NCBI GenBank assembly: GCA_003315335.1
Contig: QNRL01000005.1
Location: 186,001-250,000, forward strand
Direction: 5' to 3'
DNA length: 64,000 nt
Origin: Pseudocitrobacter faecalis
GTDB taxonomy: Bacteria > Pseudomonadota > Gammaproteobacteria > Enterobacterales > Enterobacteriaceae
Shown: in pieces, positions 34,630-43,967 of the stretch
Layout: every line of letters starts with the position of its first letter
Numbering within the stretch: position 1 is the stretch's first letter
Program-made: the position numbers and the translations under genes
The notes under the pieces: model-generated
Seen by the model: the letters and a program-made list of their open reading frames with translations, nothing else
What the model was told of the DNA's origin: nothing
Databases searched by the model: none

Positions 34630-35481
34630 TTACGCGGGAAGCGGGAAAACAGCATTAACCTGGCCGGTGCCGGAGCTTGGGAACAGTTCGGTGATAAATT
34701 CGACTTTGCCGTCGTATTTATCCCAGCCGAGCATCCCCAGCAGCATTACCGTGTCGTGCATATTGCCTTCGCCGTAGCAGTAGTTGGCGTACTCCGGCAG
34801 CATGCTGCAAAACTCTTTGAACTGGCCTTCGCGCCACAGCTTTACTACGCGCTCGTCCATCTGGCGGTCGAACTCGCGGGTGTAGCTGTTCATGCCTTCC
34901 TCGGCGCGCTGGTCGTCAATAAAGCGGTGCGACAACGAACCGCTGGCAAGTACCGCTACGGTGCCGTCGTACTGTTCGATTGCTTTCAGAATCGCTTCGC
35001 CCAGCTTGCGGCTGTCGGCAAAGTCATGAACCGTGCAGAAAGCGGAAATGGAAACCACTTTGAAGTGCTTGTCTTCATTCATGTAGCGCATGGGCACCAG
35101 CGTGCCGTACTCCAGTTTCAGGCTGGGGATGTTGTGCGCTTTCGCCCGCACGCCGAGTTTCAGCGCTTCATCGGCGATAAGTTGCCCCAGTGCCGGGTTG
35201 CCTTCGTAGTTGTAGGTCATGTCGCGGATAAAGTGCGGCAGCTCGTTACTGGTGTAGACGCCTTCGAAATGATCCGCACAGTTGATGTGATAAGCGCTGT
35301 TCACCAGCCAGTGGGTATCGAAAACGATAATGGTATCGACGCCCATTTCCCGGCAGCGCTTGCTGATCTCTTTATGACCGTCGATCGCTCCCTGGCGGCA
35401 GCCGTGGTTTTTCCCTGGCAGTTCAGAGAGATACATCGACGGTACGTGCGTGATTTTTGCTGCTAATGCGAGCTTGCCCAT
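34630..35481 (-). CDS. hpaD: 3,4-dihydroxyphenylacetate 2,3-dioxygenase HpaD
   Basis: The extradiol ring-cleavage enzyme that opens homoprotocatechuate to 5-carboxymethyl-2-hydroxymuconate semialdehyde. 283 residues, LigB-type (class III) fold. Likely metal ligands are in KITHVPSM and FDTHWLVN. The start overlaps nothing; hpaE stops 1 bp upstream. It ends 9 bp before hpaF. Confidence 0.96.
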   Translation of the reverse strand: MGKLALAAKITHVPSMYLSELPGKNHGCRQGAIDGHKEISKRCREMGVDTIIVFDTHWLVNSAYHINCADHFEGVYTSNELPHFIRDMTYNYEGNPALGQLIADEALKLGVRAKAHNIPSLKLEYGTLVPMRYMNEDKHFKVVSISAFCTVHDFADSRKLGEAILKAIEQYDGTVAVLASGSLSHRFIDDQRAEEGMNSYTREFDRQMDERVVKLWREGQFKEFCSMLPEYANYCYGEGNMHDTVMLLGMLGWDKYDGKVEFITELFPSSGTGQVNAVFPLPA

Positions 35482-35482
35482 A

Positions 35483-36949
35483 TCAGACTCCCCATTTCGG
35501 AATTGGATGGTCGCCCATGGAAATGCAGACGTTCTTCATTTCCGCGAACACCTCAAAGCTGTACTCTCCGCCTTCGCGCCCGGTTCCGGAGGCTTTCACG
35601 CCACCAAACGGCTGGCGCAGGTCGCGGACGTTCTGGGTGTTGACGAATACCATGCCCGCTTCGATACCGCGTGCCAGGCGCAGCACTTTGCTGACATCCT
35701 GCGTCCAGATGTACGATGCGAGGCCATACTCCACGTCATTCGCCAGGCGTAAGCCTTCGGCTTCATCTTTAAACGGCAGCAGGCAGGCGACAGGCCCAAA
35801 AATCTCTTCCTGGGCGACGCGCATGCGGTTATCGACATCCGCCAGCACCGTTGGGCGCAGGAAGTTGCCGCCTTTCAGATGCGCAGGCAGGTCGGACGGT
35901 TTATCCGGGCCACCCGCCAGCAGGGTGGCGCCTTCTTCAATGCCGAGGCGGATATAGCCGGAGACTTTTTCCCAGTGCTGCTGGCTGATAAGCGCCCCAA
36001 CCTGGGTATTCGGATCGGTCGGATCGCCCACGCGCAGACGATTCGCGCGTTCGGCAAAGCGTTTGACGAATTCCGGGTAGATGCTCTGTTGAATAAAGAT
36101 GCGCGAACCGGCGGTGCAGCGTTCGCCGTTGATTGAGAAGATGGTGAACAGGGCGGCGTCCAGCGCGCGTTCAATATCGGCATCTTCAAAAATCAGCACC
36201 GGCGATTTACCGCCCAGCTCCATAGAGTATTTTTTCAGCCCGGCGTTTTTCATGATGTTGCGCCCGGTGGCGGTGCCGCCGGTGAACGACACGGCACGCA
36301 CGTCATGATGGCGCACCAGCGCATCGCCTGCGGTGGCGCCGTAACCCTGCACCACGTTCAGCACGCCGGCCGGAATACCGGCTTCCAGCGCCAGTTCACC
36401 CAGACGATCGGCAGTCAGCGGAGAGAGTTCAGACATCTTCAGCACCGCGGTATTGCCCAGCGCCAGACACGGTGCAACCTTCCAGGTGGCGGTCATAAAT
36501 GGCACGTTCCACGGTGAAACCAGCGCACAAACGCCCACCGGCTGCACCAGCGTGTAGTTGAGCATCTTGTCATCGACCGGGTAGGTCTTGCCGTTCATCT
36601 GTTGGCACACTTCGGCGAAAAATTCGAAATTGTGGGATGCGCGCGGGATCAGCACGTTTTTGGTTTGATGAATAGGCAGACCGGTGTCCGCGGTTTCCAT
36701 CGCGGCGATCTCCGGCACGTTTTGATCGATAAGATCGCCCAAACGGCGCATCAGGCGCGCGCGCTCTTTCATCGGCAGATTGGCCCATTTCGGAAACGCC
36801 TCTTTCGCCGCCGCTACCGCCTGGTTTACCTCCGCTTCACCGCCCGAAGCCACATCGGCCAGCACCTCACCGGTTGCCGGGTTGGTGGTCTGGAAGTAGT
36901 CGCTGCCAGCCACGTTTTTGCCGTTGATCCAATGGTTTATCTTTTTCAT
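35483..36949 (-). CDS. hpaE: 5-carboxymethyl-2-hydroxymuconate semialdehyde dehydrogenase HpaE
   Basis: The NAD-dependent oxidation step after ring opening. 488 residues, aldehyde dehydrogenase fold, with WNVPFMTATWK, the general base E244 in YSMELGGKSP, the catalytic C278 in NGERCTAGSR and the C-terminal QPFGGVKASGTGREGG. It overlaps the end of hpaG by 4 bp (ATGA) and so is translationally coupled to it. Confidence 0.97.
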   Translation of the reverse strand: MKKINHWINGKNVAGSDYFQTTNPATGEVLADVASGGEAEVNQAVAAAKEAFPKWANLPMKERARLMRRLGDLIDQNVPEIAAMETADTGLPIHQTKNVLIPRASHNFEFFAEVCQQMNGKTYPVDDKMLNYTLVQPVGVCALVSPWNVPFMTATWKVAPCLALGNTAVLKMSELSPLTADRLGELALEAGIPAGVLNVVQGYGATAGDALVRHHDVRAVSFTGGTATGRNIMKNAGLKKYSMELGGKSPVLIFEDADIERALDAALFTIFSINGERCTAGSRIFIQQSIYPEFVKRFAERANRLRVGDPTDPNTQVGALISQQHWEKVSGYIRLGIEEGATLLAGGPDKPSDLPAHLKGGNFLRPTVLADVDNRMRVAQEEIFGPVACLLPFKDEAEGLRLANDVEYGLASYIWTQDVSKVLRLARGIEAGMVFVNTQNVRDLRQPFGGVKASGTGREGGEYSFEVFAEMKNVCISMGDHPIPKWGV

Positions 36950-38235
36950 TTTGCAGTCTCCTCACTGACAATTCGGTTCACCAGACGTCCCACGCCTTCC
37001 ACTTCCACCACCACTTCATCGCCGGGCACCACGTCGGACAAGCCTTTCGGTGTGCCGGTGGCGATCATGTCGCCAGGATTGAGGGTCATAAATTCGCTCA
37101 GGTAAGCGATCAGGAAGGGTACGCTGAAGATCAGATCGGCAGTTGTGCCTTGCTGGCGTAACTCGCCGTTGACGAAGGTGCGCAGGGTCAGATTATGCGG
37201 ATCGGGAATGGCGTCTTTAGGTACGATGGTTGAAAGCATCGGCGTCAGTCCGTCACGGCTTTTCACCCGCAGGTTCGGGCGATAGTAGTTTTCCAGGTAG
37301 TCGCGAATGGCGTAGTCGTTACACACGGTGTAGCCCGCGACATAATCCATGGCATCGGCTTCGCTGACGTTGCGCGCCTGCTTGCCGATCACCACCACCA
37401 GTTCCGCTTCGTAGTGCATGTACTCGATGTTGTTCGGGCGCACGGATGTCTGGTTGTCGCCCGTGAGAGTATTTGGCGCTTTCAGGAACACCAGCGGCTC
37501 TTCCGGTGGCTTAAATTCCAGTTCGCTGGCGTGATCGGCGTAGTTCAGGCCAAGGGCAAACAGCGTGCCGTGTGGATGCGGCAGCGTTGGGAAGGTTTTG
37601 CGCGTGGTCACTTCGTGTGCGTTGACTACCGGGTTTTCCAGCGCCGGGAAACCTTCCGCCAGAATGCGCACCTGGTCGCCGGGTTGAATCGCCACACGAT
37701 TATGTGGCGTGCCAAGCAGGATGGCGTCGCCAGGGTTCAGCGTGGCGAATTCGCTCAGGGCGCTCAGCAACTGCGCGGCGTTGCGTTGTAAATCGGCGGT
37801 ATTCCAGTGATCCGCTTCGCGCCCGTTGATTTCGGTAATAATTGTCAGGTTATCGACATCTTTCAGCGCCACCGTTTCGCCTATCGGGCAGAAGCCATCG
37901 CGGCATTTGGCTTTGATCGCCGGGCGATAAAAGCTCTCTTCCGGCAGGCTGACGTCATTCGCCAGCGCATAGCCCGCGATGTACTCTGCGGCGTCTTCTT
38001 CGCGCACTTTTGTTGCCGTTTTACCGACAATCAGCGCCACGGTTGCGCCGCTTTGTACCGTTTCGCCTTGCGGGAATGGAATGGGTTCTCCCGCATGAAT
38101 CACGGTGTTACGCGGTTTGATAAACCAGACGGCGGTTTTGGGCGGTGTTTTGTAGGGGGCTTGTTGGAACGCGTTGTGCCAGGCGTCAATCTGGCTGCGG
38201 TGGTTCAGGGCGACGGCGAAGACGGTGCCTTTCAT
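36946..38235 (-). CDS. hpaG: Bifunctional isomerase/decarboxylase HpaG
   Basis: Decarboxylates 5-oxopent-3-ene-1,2,5-tricarboxylate and isomerises the product (2-hydroxyhepta-2,4-dienedioate). 429 residues formed by two fumarylacetoacetase-like halves, about 1-210 and 220-429; the second has LNYADHASELEFKPPEEPLVFLKAPNTLTGDNQ and the end block TGTPKGLSDVVPGDEVVVEVEGVGRL, and a weaker copy of the same signature (LLGTPHNRVAIQPGDQVRILAEGF) ends the first. First gene of the meta-cleavage operon, divergent from hpaR across 282 bp. Confidence 0.97.
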   Translation of the reverse strand: MKGTVFAVALNHRSQIDAWHNAFQQAPYKTPPKTAVWFIKPRNTVIHAGEPIPFPQGETVQSGATVALIVGKTATKVREEDAAEYIAGYALANDVSLPEESFYRPAIKAKCRDGFCPIGETVALKDVDNLTIITEINGREADHWNTADLQRNAAQLLSALSEFATLNPGDAILLGTPHNRVAIQPGDQVRILAEGFPALENPVVNAHEVTTRKTFPTLPHPHGTLFALGLNYADHASELEFKPPEEPLVFLKAPNTLTGDNQTSVRPNNIEYMHYEAELVVVIGKQARNVSEADAMDYVAGYTVCNDYAIRDYLENYYRPNLRVKSRDGLTPMLSTIVPKDAIPDPHNLTLRTFVNGELRQQGTTADLIFSVPFLIAYLSEFMTLNPGDMIATGTPKGLSDVVPGDEVVVEVEGVGRLVNRIVSEETAK

Positions 38236-38273
38236 TGACCTCTCCTCAGGGCTGATTCGGTGAGTTTCATTTT

Positions 38274-38289
38274 CATTAATATGTTAATG
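38274..38289. promoter_or_regulatory. HpaR operator in the hpaG-hpaR gap
   Basis: CATTAATATGTTAATG has perfect arms CATTAA/TTAATG and lies 39 bp before the hpaG start, where HpaR binds in E. coli W. A related half-site (ATTAATGA, 38484-38491) lies just before hpaR and may be the second, weaker operator. Confidence 0.7.
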
Positions 38290-38517
38290 ATCTCTTTTAT
38301 TCCTGATCGTGCCGTTTGGCAAAAATAAGTGAAATATTTGTGATGCCTTTAACAAAATATTTACACTGATATTTATTTAATTCATAAGAAACAAACATTT
38401 AAAGTTATATGGTGATTTGGGGCTGGCTATAGCACAAAGAAACCGGTTGCCGAACAACGCCGCGTTTGCTAATTGTTTCGTTATTAATGATTTTTTTGAG
38501 TACCGTGGGGAAGAATG

Positions 38518-38964
38518 ATGCACGAATCTTTGACTATCGCACTGTTGCAGGCACGCGAAGCGGCGATGAGCTACTTTCGTCCCATCGTTAAGCAGCATAA
38601 TTTGACCGAGCAACAGTGGCGTATCGTGCGCATTCTGGCCGAGAATCCGTCGATGGATTTTCACGACCTGGCATTTCGCGCCTGCATTTTGCGCCCAAGC
38701 CTGACCGGTATTTTGACGCGTATGGAACGCGATGGTCTCGTGCTGCGCTTAAAGCCGGTTAACGATCAGCGCAAGTTATTCGTGTCATTGACCAAAGAGG
38801 GGCAGGCGCTTTACGCACGCGCGCAAACGCAGGTGGAAGAAGCCTATCGGCTGATTGAAAATGAGTTTACGCCAGAGAAAATGCAGCAGCTTACCGCGCT
38901 GCTGGGGGAGTTTATCGCACTGGGAAGTTTGCGCCAGAGCGAAAATAGGGACGATAAAAACTAG
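38518..38964 (+). CDS. hpaR: MarR-family repressor HpaR of the homoprotocatechuate operon
   Basis: Represses hpaGEDFHI and itself; ring-cleavage pathway aromatics release it. 148 residues starting MHESLTIALLQAREAAMSYF as in E. coli W; a second ATG immediately before (38515) is closer to the GGGGAAGA ribosome-binding site. Winged helix: MDFHDLAFRACILRPSLTGILTRMERDGLVLRLKPVNDQRKLFVSLT. Its stop codon overlaps that of the convergent FidL-like gene through a shared CTAG. Confidence 0.95.
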   Translation: MHESLTIALLQAREAAMSYFRPIVKQHNLTEQQWRIVRILAENPSMDFHDLAFRACILRPSLTGILTRMERDGLVLRLKPVNDQRKLFVSLTKEGQALYARAQTQVEEAYRLIENEFTPEKMQQLTALLGEFIALGSLRQSENRDDKN

Positions 38965-39440
38965 CTCGCGCAGAGTAAAAGCGGCGAGTAGAAATTACCG
39001 ATAATGATGGCGTGTTCCGGCGTTCGCTGAATGCTGAGTAAGCGCTTCTGACCGAGAAGAATACCGGCAGTGTACGCTTCGAAAATTTTATCCGGCACGC
39101 GATCGTGGCTAAATCGTTCGATGTTCTGAATGTGAATTTCATACAGGCTATCGTGCAGATTACGCCAACTGAAATTCTCCTGTCGCGAGACGGTATGCAT
39201 TTTCGCGTTCGCCATCAGGTTGCCGGTCATGATGAAATAGCCGCTGCCGTCCGGGTTGAAATGCATGACCACCTGGCCGTCGAAATTGAAGGGATTATTG
39301 TCGCGGCTTTCCTTGAAGTTGAGTTGCCCGAGGCAGTTAAAGGCCAGCGGTTTGGGCTTATTTAGCCACCATAACGTTGCGGCGACCAGCGCGATGTTAA
39401 TGAGAAGAAAGGCTATTATCTGAAGGGTACGGGACTTCAT
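38961..39440 (-). CDS. FidL-like membrane protein
   Basis: 159 residues. One N-terminal membrane helix (LQIIAFLLINIALVAATLWWL) anchors a periplasmic domain with strand-rich segments (FDGQVVMHFNPDGSGYFIMTGNLM) and only a few cysteines (FNCLGQL, LLLCAS). The pairing with a ToxR-like regulator 3 bp upstream is the arrangement of marT-fidL in Salmonella pathogenicity island 3, where FidL is thought to assist or sense for MarT. The gene assignment relies mainly on that pairing. Convergent with hpaR; the two stop codons overlap at CTAG. Confidence 0.7.
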   Translation of the reverse strand: MKSRTLQIIAFLLINIALVAATLWWLNKPKPLAFNCLGQLNFKESRDNNPFNFDGQVVMHFNPDGSGYFIMTGNLMANAKMHTVSRQENFSWRNLHDSLYEIHIQNIERFSHDRVPDKIFEAYTAGILLGQKRLLSIQRTPEHAIIIGNFYSPLLLCAS

Positions 39441-39443
39441 CGG

Positions 39444-40190
39444 TCACCACTCATAAAAGTAATTGGTGCTACAGGTGCTGGTACTTTGGCTTGAGCGCGA
39501 ACACTGAGAAAGCACCAGTCGGCCCTTATCCCCATAAAACAGCGTGTTCTGAATATGCACATAGAATACGGAGTTTTCCAGGCACGATAAGCCGCTGTTT
39601 TCTTTGATTTGGCGAGTGAGCGCCACGGCCTGTTTTTGAAAAACATCCGCAATGGGCGTGAAGGTATACACCGGGCAGCCGTCAATCTGGGTCAGTAAAT
39701 AGCGGGCAGTCACTAGCGGTGACTGTTTTTGCGAGAGATAACTGCCGCAAATGGCCGCAACCACCATCGTCGCGATGCACAACCAAATGGCTAATTTGGG
39801 GCGGGAGCGAGGCGCACGCATCGGCACGGGAAGCGCGGGCGCGCTTTCACGGCTGAGGGGGTGCACACTTATCTCGGCATTCAGCATAAAACCTGTTTTC
39901 GGTACGGTGATGATAAACGAGGTGCCGGGCATCATACCGTCCAGCAATTTACGCAAGATGCTAATGTATTGATTTAGCGAGTTATTAGAACCCGTCAGAC
40001 CCCGCTCGTCCCACACGTCTTGCAGAAATTTTTCACGATCGACCACCATACCATGATGGGCGATTAATAAACTGAAGATATGATTCGCGGTACTGGTCAG
40101 CACCTGTCGCTCGTCGTTCTCCTCTCCCTTCAGGGAGAGCGAACCCTCTTCATTGTCATAGATGAGCGCATCAGCGAGCAGATATTTCAT
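39444..40190 (-). CDS. ToxR/CadC-like membrane-bound transcription regulator (MarT-like)
   Basis: About 248 residues. The cytoplasmic OmpR-type winged helix (LTSTANHIFSLLIAHHGMVVDREKFLQDVWDERGLTGSNNSLNQYISILRKLLDG and PKTGFML) is followed by a Pro/Arg-rich linker, one membrane helix (LAIWLCIATMVVAAICGSYL) and a periplasmic domain of about 85 residues with several cysteines (DGCPVY, SGLSC, SQCSRS, STCST). It thus signals across the membrane without a phosphorelay. Either the ATG at 40190 or one 15 nt earlier could start it; neither has a good ribosome-binding site. Targets may include the neighbouring FidL-like gene and fimbrial genes elsewhere. Confidence 0.78.
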   Translation of the reverse strand: MKYLLADALIYDNEEGSLSLKGEENDERQVLTSTANHIFSLLIAHHGMVVDREKFLQDVWDERGLTGSNNSLNQYISILRKLLDGMMPGTSFIITVPKTGFMLNAEISVHPLSRESAPALPVPMRAPRSRPKLAIWLCIATMVVAAICGSYLSQKQSPLVTARYLLTQIDGCPVYTFTPIADVFQKQAVALTRQIKENSGLSCLENSVFYVHIQNTLFYGDKGRLVLSQCSRSSQSTSTCSTNYFYEW

Positions 40191-40309
40191 ATGCGGTAAG
40201 AGCATCCGGAATCAAGAAAGCCAAAAGCAAAGTGCTTTTATATTAGCTGAAATTATAGGTCGTTACGTTACCTATAACATTGATCCCAGCGATGATCACC
40301 GCGTCCGCA

Positions 40310-40858
40310 TTAGTTGTAGAGAGCCTGGCGTTCCATCAGGTTCATTTTGCGGTTGAATTCGACCAGGGTATCGCAGTGGAATTTATCCATCGCATTGCGC
40401 TTGTGGGTATAAATTGTTTTCGGCGATTTATTGAGAATTTGCGCAATGCGCACCAGCGTGAAGCCCTGGCGAATCAAGGAACAGACGCGCGCTTCAGAGC
40501 GGGTGAGCTGTTTATCGCGGCGGCGGCGGCTAAAAGTCGGGTTTTTCAACTGTTCTTTTAACTCACTCATTTCCAGTCGATCGGAAAGAATGTTCACCCT
40601 GTCATCCGGTAACATCACGCTCAGGGTGTCAATCTGCTCGCTTTCCGTAAAGACCAGCCACTTTTGGACAATTGGAGTGGCGTAGATTTCCTGGCACAGC
40701 AAACGCTGCTGGCTGTCGCTGGCCTCTTTAATCCACTTAATATCGGCGGCCGGTTTTCCCTGTTGATGCATCAGGTTTTTCACACCTACCCAGAAGAAAT
40801 AATTGTTACTCAGAACCCGAACCTGATAGCGGGGTTCTGCAAGAGTTAATGCGGTCAT
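40310..40858 (-). CDS. Orphan LuxR-family (FixJ/NarL-type HTH) regulator
   Basis: About 182 residues. An N-terminal region resembling a receiver fold but without recognisable phospho-acceptor motifs is followed by a GerE/LuxR helix-turn-helix (LTRSEARVCSLIRQGFTLVRIAQILNKSPKTIYTHKRNAMDKFHC). This is the RcsA/BglJ/YjjQ/CsgD style, where the regulator acts with partners rather than by phosphorylation. A GTG 12 nt upstream of the ATG is another possible start. It is 119 bp upstream of the MarT-like gene on the same strand and may control it. I cannot assign a gene name. Confidence 0.75.
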   Translation of the reverse strand: MTALTLAEPRYQVRVLSNNYFFWVGVKNLMHQQGKPAADIKWIKEASDSQQRLLCQEIYATPIVQKWLVFTESEQIDTLSVMLPDDRVNILSDRLEMSELKEQLKNPTFSRRRRDKQLTRSEARVCSLIRQGFTLVRIAQILNKSPKTIYTHKRNAMDKFHCDTLVEFNRKMNLMERQALYN

Positions 40859-41135
40859 CGTCAATTTCACACCCGTTCTGGCCGCGATGGCATTATCGCT
40901 GGCTCGGAGAAGAATGAGAAAAAGCCTACCTTGCAGGGGGTGTTTAAAGATATTTATAAATACATTTGGTGTTTATATGGTGATTTGCTCTACTTTATAA
41001 GTATTGTATATGTTTTTCATCTGTTTGGCGTGCGTGCTTGTGCCATTGTTGTTAATTGAAAATTAAGATACGGTTAACTAACCCTGCCGTCTCTGGTCAA
41101 CGTTATCGGAGATGAAAATCATAAAGGAGCGTTTC

Positions 41136-42146
41136 ATGGAAACAGTAAACCTCTCTGTCGATGAGGCTTACGCGCTGGCGTATCACGCGCTTAGCAGTAA
41201 TGGATTCAGTGAACAACATGCGGCGGTGATTGCGAAAAACGTCACTGCCGGTGAGCGTGATGGTTGTGCATCACACGGTCTGTGGCGTTTGCTCGGTATT
41301 GTCAACACGTTGCGCAAAGGAAAAGTGTCCGCCGATGCGCTGCCCACGGTGGTGTCTCAGGCCCCGGCGATTGTGAAAGCGGATGCGCATGGTGCGTATT
41401 CGCTGCTGGCATTTGAGCAAGCGCTGCCGCTGTTGATCGAAAAAACGCGGCAATGTGGCATTGCGGCGCTGGCGATCAACCGCTGCGTCCACTTCTCCGC
41501 GTTGTTTGCCGACGTAGAACCGCTGACCGACGCCGGGCTGGTGGCGCTGGCGACGACGCCGAGCCACGCCTGGGTTGCACCGGCGGGTGGCACTCAGCCA
41601 CTTTTTGGTACCAACCCGATAGCCTTTGGCTGGCCGCGGGGCGATAAGCATCCGTTTATTTTTGATATGGCGACCAGCGCGGCGGCGCGTGGGGAAATTC
41701 AACTGCATCATCGTGCCGGGAAAGCGATCCCTGAAGGCTGGGGCATCGACAGCGACGGCAATGCCACTACCGACCCGCAGGCGGTGCTGGATGGGGCGAT
41801 GCTCACCTTTGGCGGGCACAAAGGTTCAGCGCTGGCGGCCATGGTTGAGTTGCTCGCCGGGCCGTTGATTGGCGATATGACCAGCGCGGAGTCTCTGGCG
41901 TGGGACAACGGCGCAGGTGGTCTGCCGTACGGCGGCGAATTGATTCTGTCGCTCGACCCGACGCGCTTCCTCGGCGAGGATGCCAGTGCGCATCTGGCGC
42001 GGGCAGAAACATTATTTAGCGGCATGCAGGCGCAGGGCGCTCGGTTACCGGGCGAGCGTCGTTATCAGTCACGCCTGAAGAGTGAAAAGCAGGGCGTAGC
42101 TATCACACAGTCGCTTTACGATGATATCCGTGCGTTAAGCGCCTGA
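41136..42146 (+). CDS. Ldh2/DpkA-family NAD(P)H-dependent oxidoreductase (delta1-piperideine-2-carboxylate reductase type)
   Basis: 336 residues of the malate/L-sulfolactate/imine reductase superfamily. The substrate and nucleotide motifs are AGERDGCASHGLWRLLGIV (conserved Asp and His), APAGGTQPLFGTNPIAFGWPR, FDMATSAAARGEIQLHHRAGKAIPEGWGID and FGGHKGSALAAMVELLAGPL. The sequence style is closest to delta1-piperideine-2-carboxylate/delta1-pyrroline-2-carboxylate reductases (lysine or hydroxyproline catabolism), but malate-type substrates cannot be excluded. The start at 41136 has AAGGAG 7 nt upstream. Monocistronic; its stop lies inside a REP. Confidence 0.8.
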   Translation: METVNLSVDEAYALAYHALSSNGFSEQHAAVIAKNVTAGERDGCASHGLWRLLGIVNTLRKGKVSADALPTVVSQAPAIVKADAHGAYSLLAFEQALPLLIEKTRQCGIAALAINRCVHFSALFADVEPLTDAGLVALATTPSHAWVAPAGGTQPLFGTNPIAFGWPRGDKHPFIFDMATSAAARGEIQLHHRAGKAIPEGWGIDSDGNATTDPQAVLDGAMLTFGGHKGSALAAMVELLAGPLIGDMTSAESLAWDNGAGGLPYGGELILSLDPTRFLGEDASAHLARAETLFSGMQAQGARLPGERRYQSRLKSEKQGVAITQSLYDDIRALSA

Positions 42147-42228
42147 TGCGCTTCGCTTATCAGGCCTACGCGCGGGTCAAACATAGCGCCAAACCGTAGG
42201 TCGGATAAGGCGTAGCCGCATCCGGCAA
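42141..42228. repeat. BIME after the oxidoreductase gene
   Basis: GCCTGATGCGCTTCGCTTATCAGGC followed by a mirrored REP (TAGGTCGGATAAGGCGTAGCCGCATCCGG). The stop codon TGA (42144-42146) is part of the first palindrome. Confidence 0.85.
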
Positions 42229-42248
42229 TTCAGGGTTGCACCTTTTCT

Positions 42249-42275
42249 TAAAGTTTTCTCTTTCCAGGCCGAAAA
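42249..42275 (+). promoter_or_regulatory. Sigma-28 (FliA) promoter of tsr
   Basis: TAAAGTTT (-35), an 11-nt spacer, then GCCGAAAA (-10, consensus GCCGATAA), 29 bp upstream of the tsr start codon. This is the flagellar class 3 promoter layout. Confidence 0.92.
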
Positions 42276-42303
42276 CCGTAATTCGCCAGGAGGAAGAGAA
42301 AGC

Positions 42304-43965
42304 ATGTTAAAACGTATCAAGATCGTGACCAGCTTAGTGCTGGTTTTGGTGTTATTTGGACTCTTACAACTCACATCGGGCGGGCTGTTCTTCAACGCGC
42401 TCAAAAACGACAAGGAAAACTTTACCGTTCTACAAACCATTCGCCAGCAGCAGTCTGGCCTCAACGGCAGCTGGGTGGCTTTGCTGCAAACCCGTAACAC
42501 CCTGAACCGCGCCGGGATCCGCTACATGATGGATCAAAACAATATCGGCAGTGGCGCTACGGTGGCGGAATTGATGCAGGTCGCGCAGAAATCGCTGAGC
42601 GATGCGGAAAAGCGTTGGGCCGAGTACGAAGCGATGCCGCGTGACCCGCGTCAGAGCGAGTCGGCAGCGCTGGAAATCAAACGCAACTATGACATCTACC
42701 ACGGTGCGCTGGCGGAGCTGATTCAGCTGCTGGGCGCGGGGAAAATCAACGACTTCTTTGACCAGCCTACCCAGGGCTATCAGGATAGATTCGAGCAGGC
42801 TTATGTTGATTATCTGCAACAGAACGATCGTTTATACGATCTGGCTGTCGCCGATAACAATCGTTCATACGATCAGGCGATGTGGATCTTAGCCGGCGTC
42901 ATGATTGCCGTACTGCTGGCGATCGCGATTGTCTGGTTTGGCATCCGTAAAACGCTGATCCTGCCGCTGCAAAGTCTGATTGAAAGTATTCGCCATATTG
43001 CCGGAGGCGATCTTGTTCGTCCTATTGATGTGGAAGGGCGCAACGAAATGGGGCAACTGGCCAGTACGTTGCGTCATATGCAGGGTGAACTGGTGCGTAC
43101 CGTCGGTGAAGTGCGTAACGGCGCGGACGCGATTTATAGCGGCGCGAGCGAGATTGCGATGGGCAATAACGATCTCTCTTCCCGTACTGAACAGCAGGCC
43201 GCTTCGCTGGAAGAAACCGCTGCCAGCATGGAAGAGCTGACCGCGACCGTGAAGCAGAACGCCGAGAACGCTCGTCAGGCGAGCAACCTCGCACTGAGCG
43301 CGTCGGAAACGGCACAGAAGGGCGGGAAAGTAGTGGATAACGTGGTGCAAACCATGCGTGATATCACCGCCAGTTCGCAGAAGATTGCCGATATTATCAG
43401 CGTAATTGACGGCATTGCTTTCCAGACCAACATTCTTGCGCTGAACGCCGCGGTAGAAGCGGCGCGTGCAGGCGAGCAGGGACGTGGTTTTGCGGTAGTC
43501 GCGGGGGAAGTGCGTAATCTGGCCCAGCGTAGCGCGCAGGCAGCCCGCGAAATTAAGAGCCTGATTGAAGACTCGGTTAGCCGTGTTGATTTAGGTTCGA
43601 CGCTGGTGGAAAGCGCCGGTGAAACCATGGATGAGATTGTGAATGCGGTGACCCGCGTGACCGATATTATGGGCGAGATTGCGTCTGCGTCTGATGAGCA
43701 GAGCAGGGGCATCGACCAGGTCGGGCTGGCGGTGTCGGAGATGGATCGTGTCACCCAGCAGAACGCCTCGCTGGTGGAAGAATCCGCCGCTGCGGCTGCC
43801 GCGCTGGAAGAACAGGCCAGCAGACTGACTCAGGCGGTAGCCGTGTTCCATATCCAGCAGGAAAAAGCACTTCAGGAGAAACCGGAAGAGCGCGTTGTGG
43901 CGATGAAGCCAGTGCAACGTAAGGCTGCGGCGACGGATGCCGGGGAGAATTGGGAGACGTTTTAA
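42304..43965 (+). CDS. tsr: Serine chemoreceptor Tsr (methyl-accepting chemotaxis protein)
   Basis: A 553-residue inner-membrane receptor for serine and other attractants, signalling to CheA/CheW. TM1 (about 8-30), a periplasmic four-helix sensor (about 35-190) that includes [11 protein letters not shown] (the conserved Arg contacts serine in E. coli), TM2 (about 192-213), HAMP, then the long coiled-coil with the hairpin tip [39 protein letters not shown] and methylation helices on both sides. The C-terminus ends NWETF, the CheR/CheB docking pentapeptide of high-abundance receptors. AGGAGG ribosome-binding site; sigma-28 promoter upstream. Confidence 0.97.
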   Translation: MLKRIKIVTSLVLVLVLFGLLQLTSGGLFFNALKNDKENFTVLQTIRQQQSGLNGSWVALLQTRNTLNRAGIRYMMDQNNIGSGATVAELMQVAQKSLSDAEKRWAEYEAMPRDPRQSESAALEIKRNYDIYHGALAELIQLLGAGKINDFFDQPTQGYQDRFEQAYVDYLQQNDRLYDLAVADNNRSYDQAMWILAGVMIAVLLAIAIVWFGIRKTLILPLQSLIESIRHIAGGDLVRPIDVEGRNEMGQLASTLRHMQGELVRTVGEVRNGADAIYSGASEIAMGNNDLSSRTEQQAASLEETAASMEELTATVKQNAENARQASNLALSASETAQKGGKVVDNVVQTMRDITASSQKIADIISVIDGIAFQTNILALNAAVEAARAGEQGRGFAVVAGEVRNLAQRSAQAAREIKSLIEDSVSRVDLGSTLVESAGETMDEIVNAVTRVTDIMGEIASASDEQSRGIDQVGLAVSEMDRVTQQNASLVEESAAAAAALEEQASRLTQAVAVFHIQQEKALQEKPEERVVAMKPVQRKAAATDAGENWETF

Positions 43966-43967
43966 GG

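Noticed and set aside
34162-35466. 434-residue open frame antisense to hpaF and hpaD
   Set aside because: Starts in a REP element and runs across two real genes on the other strand.
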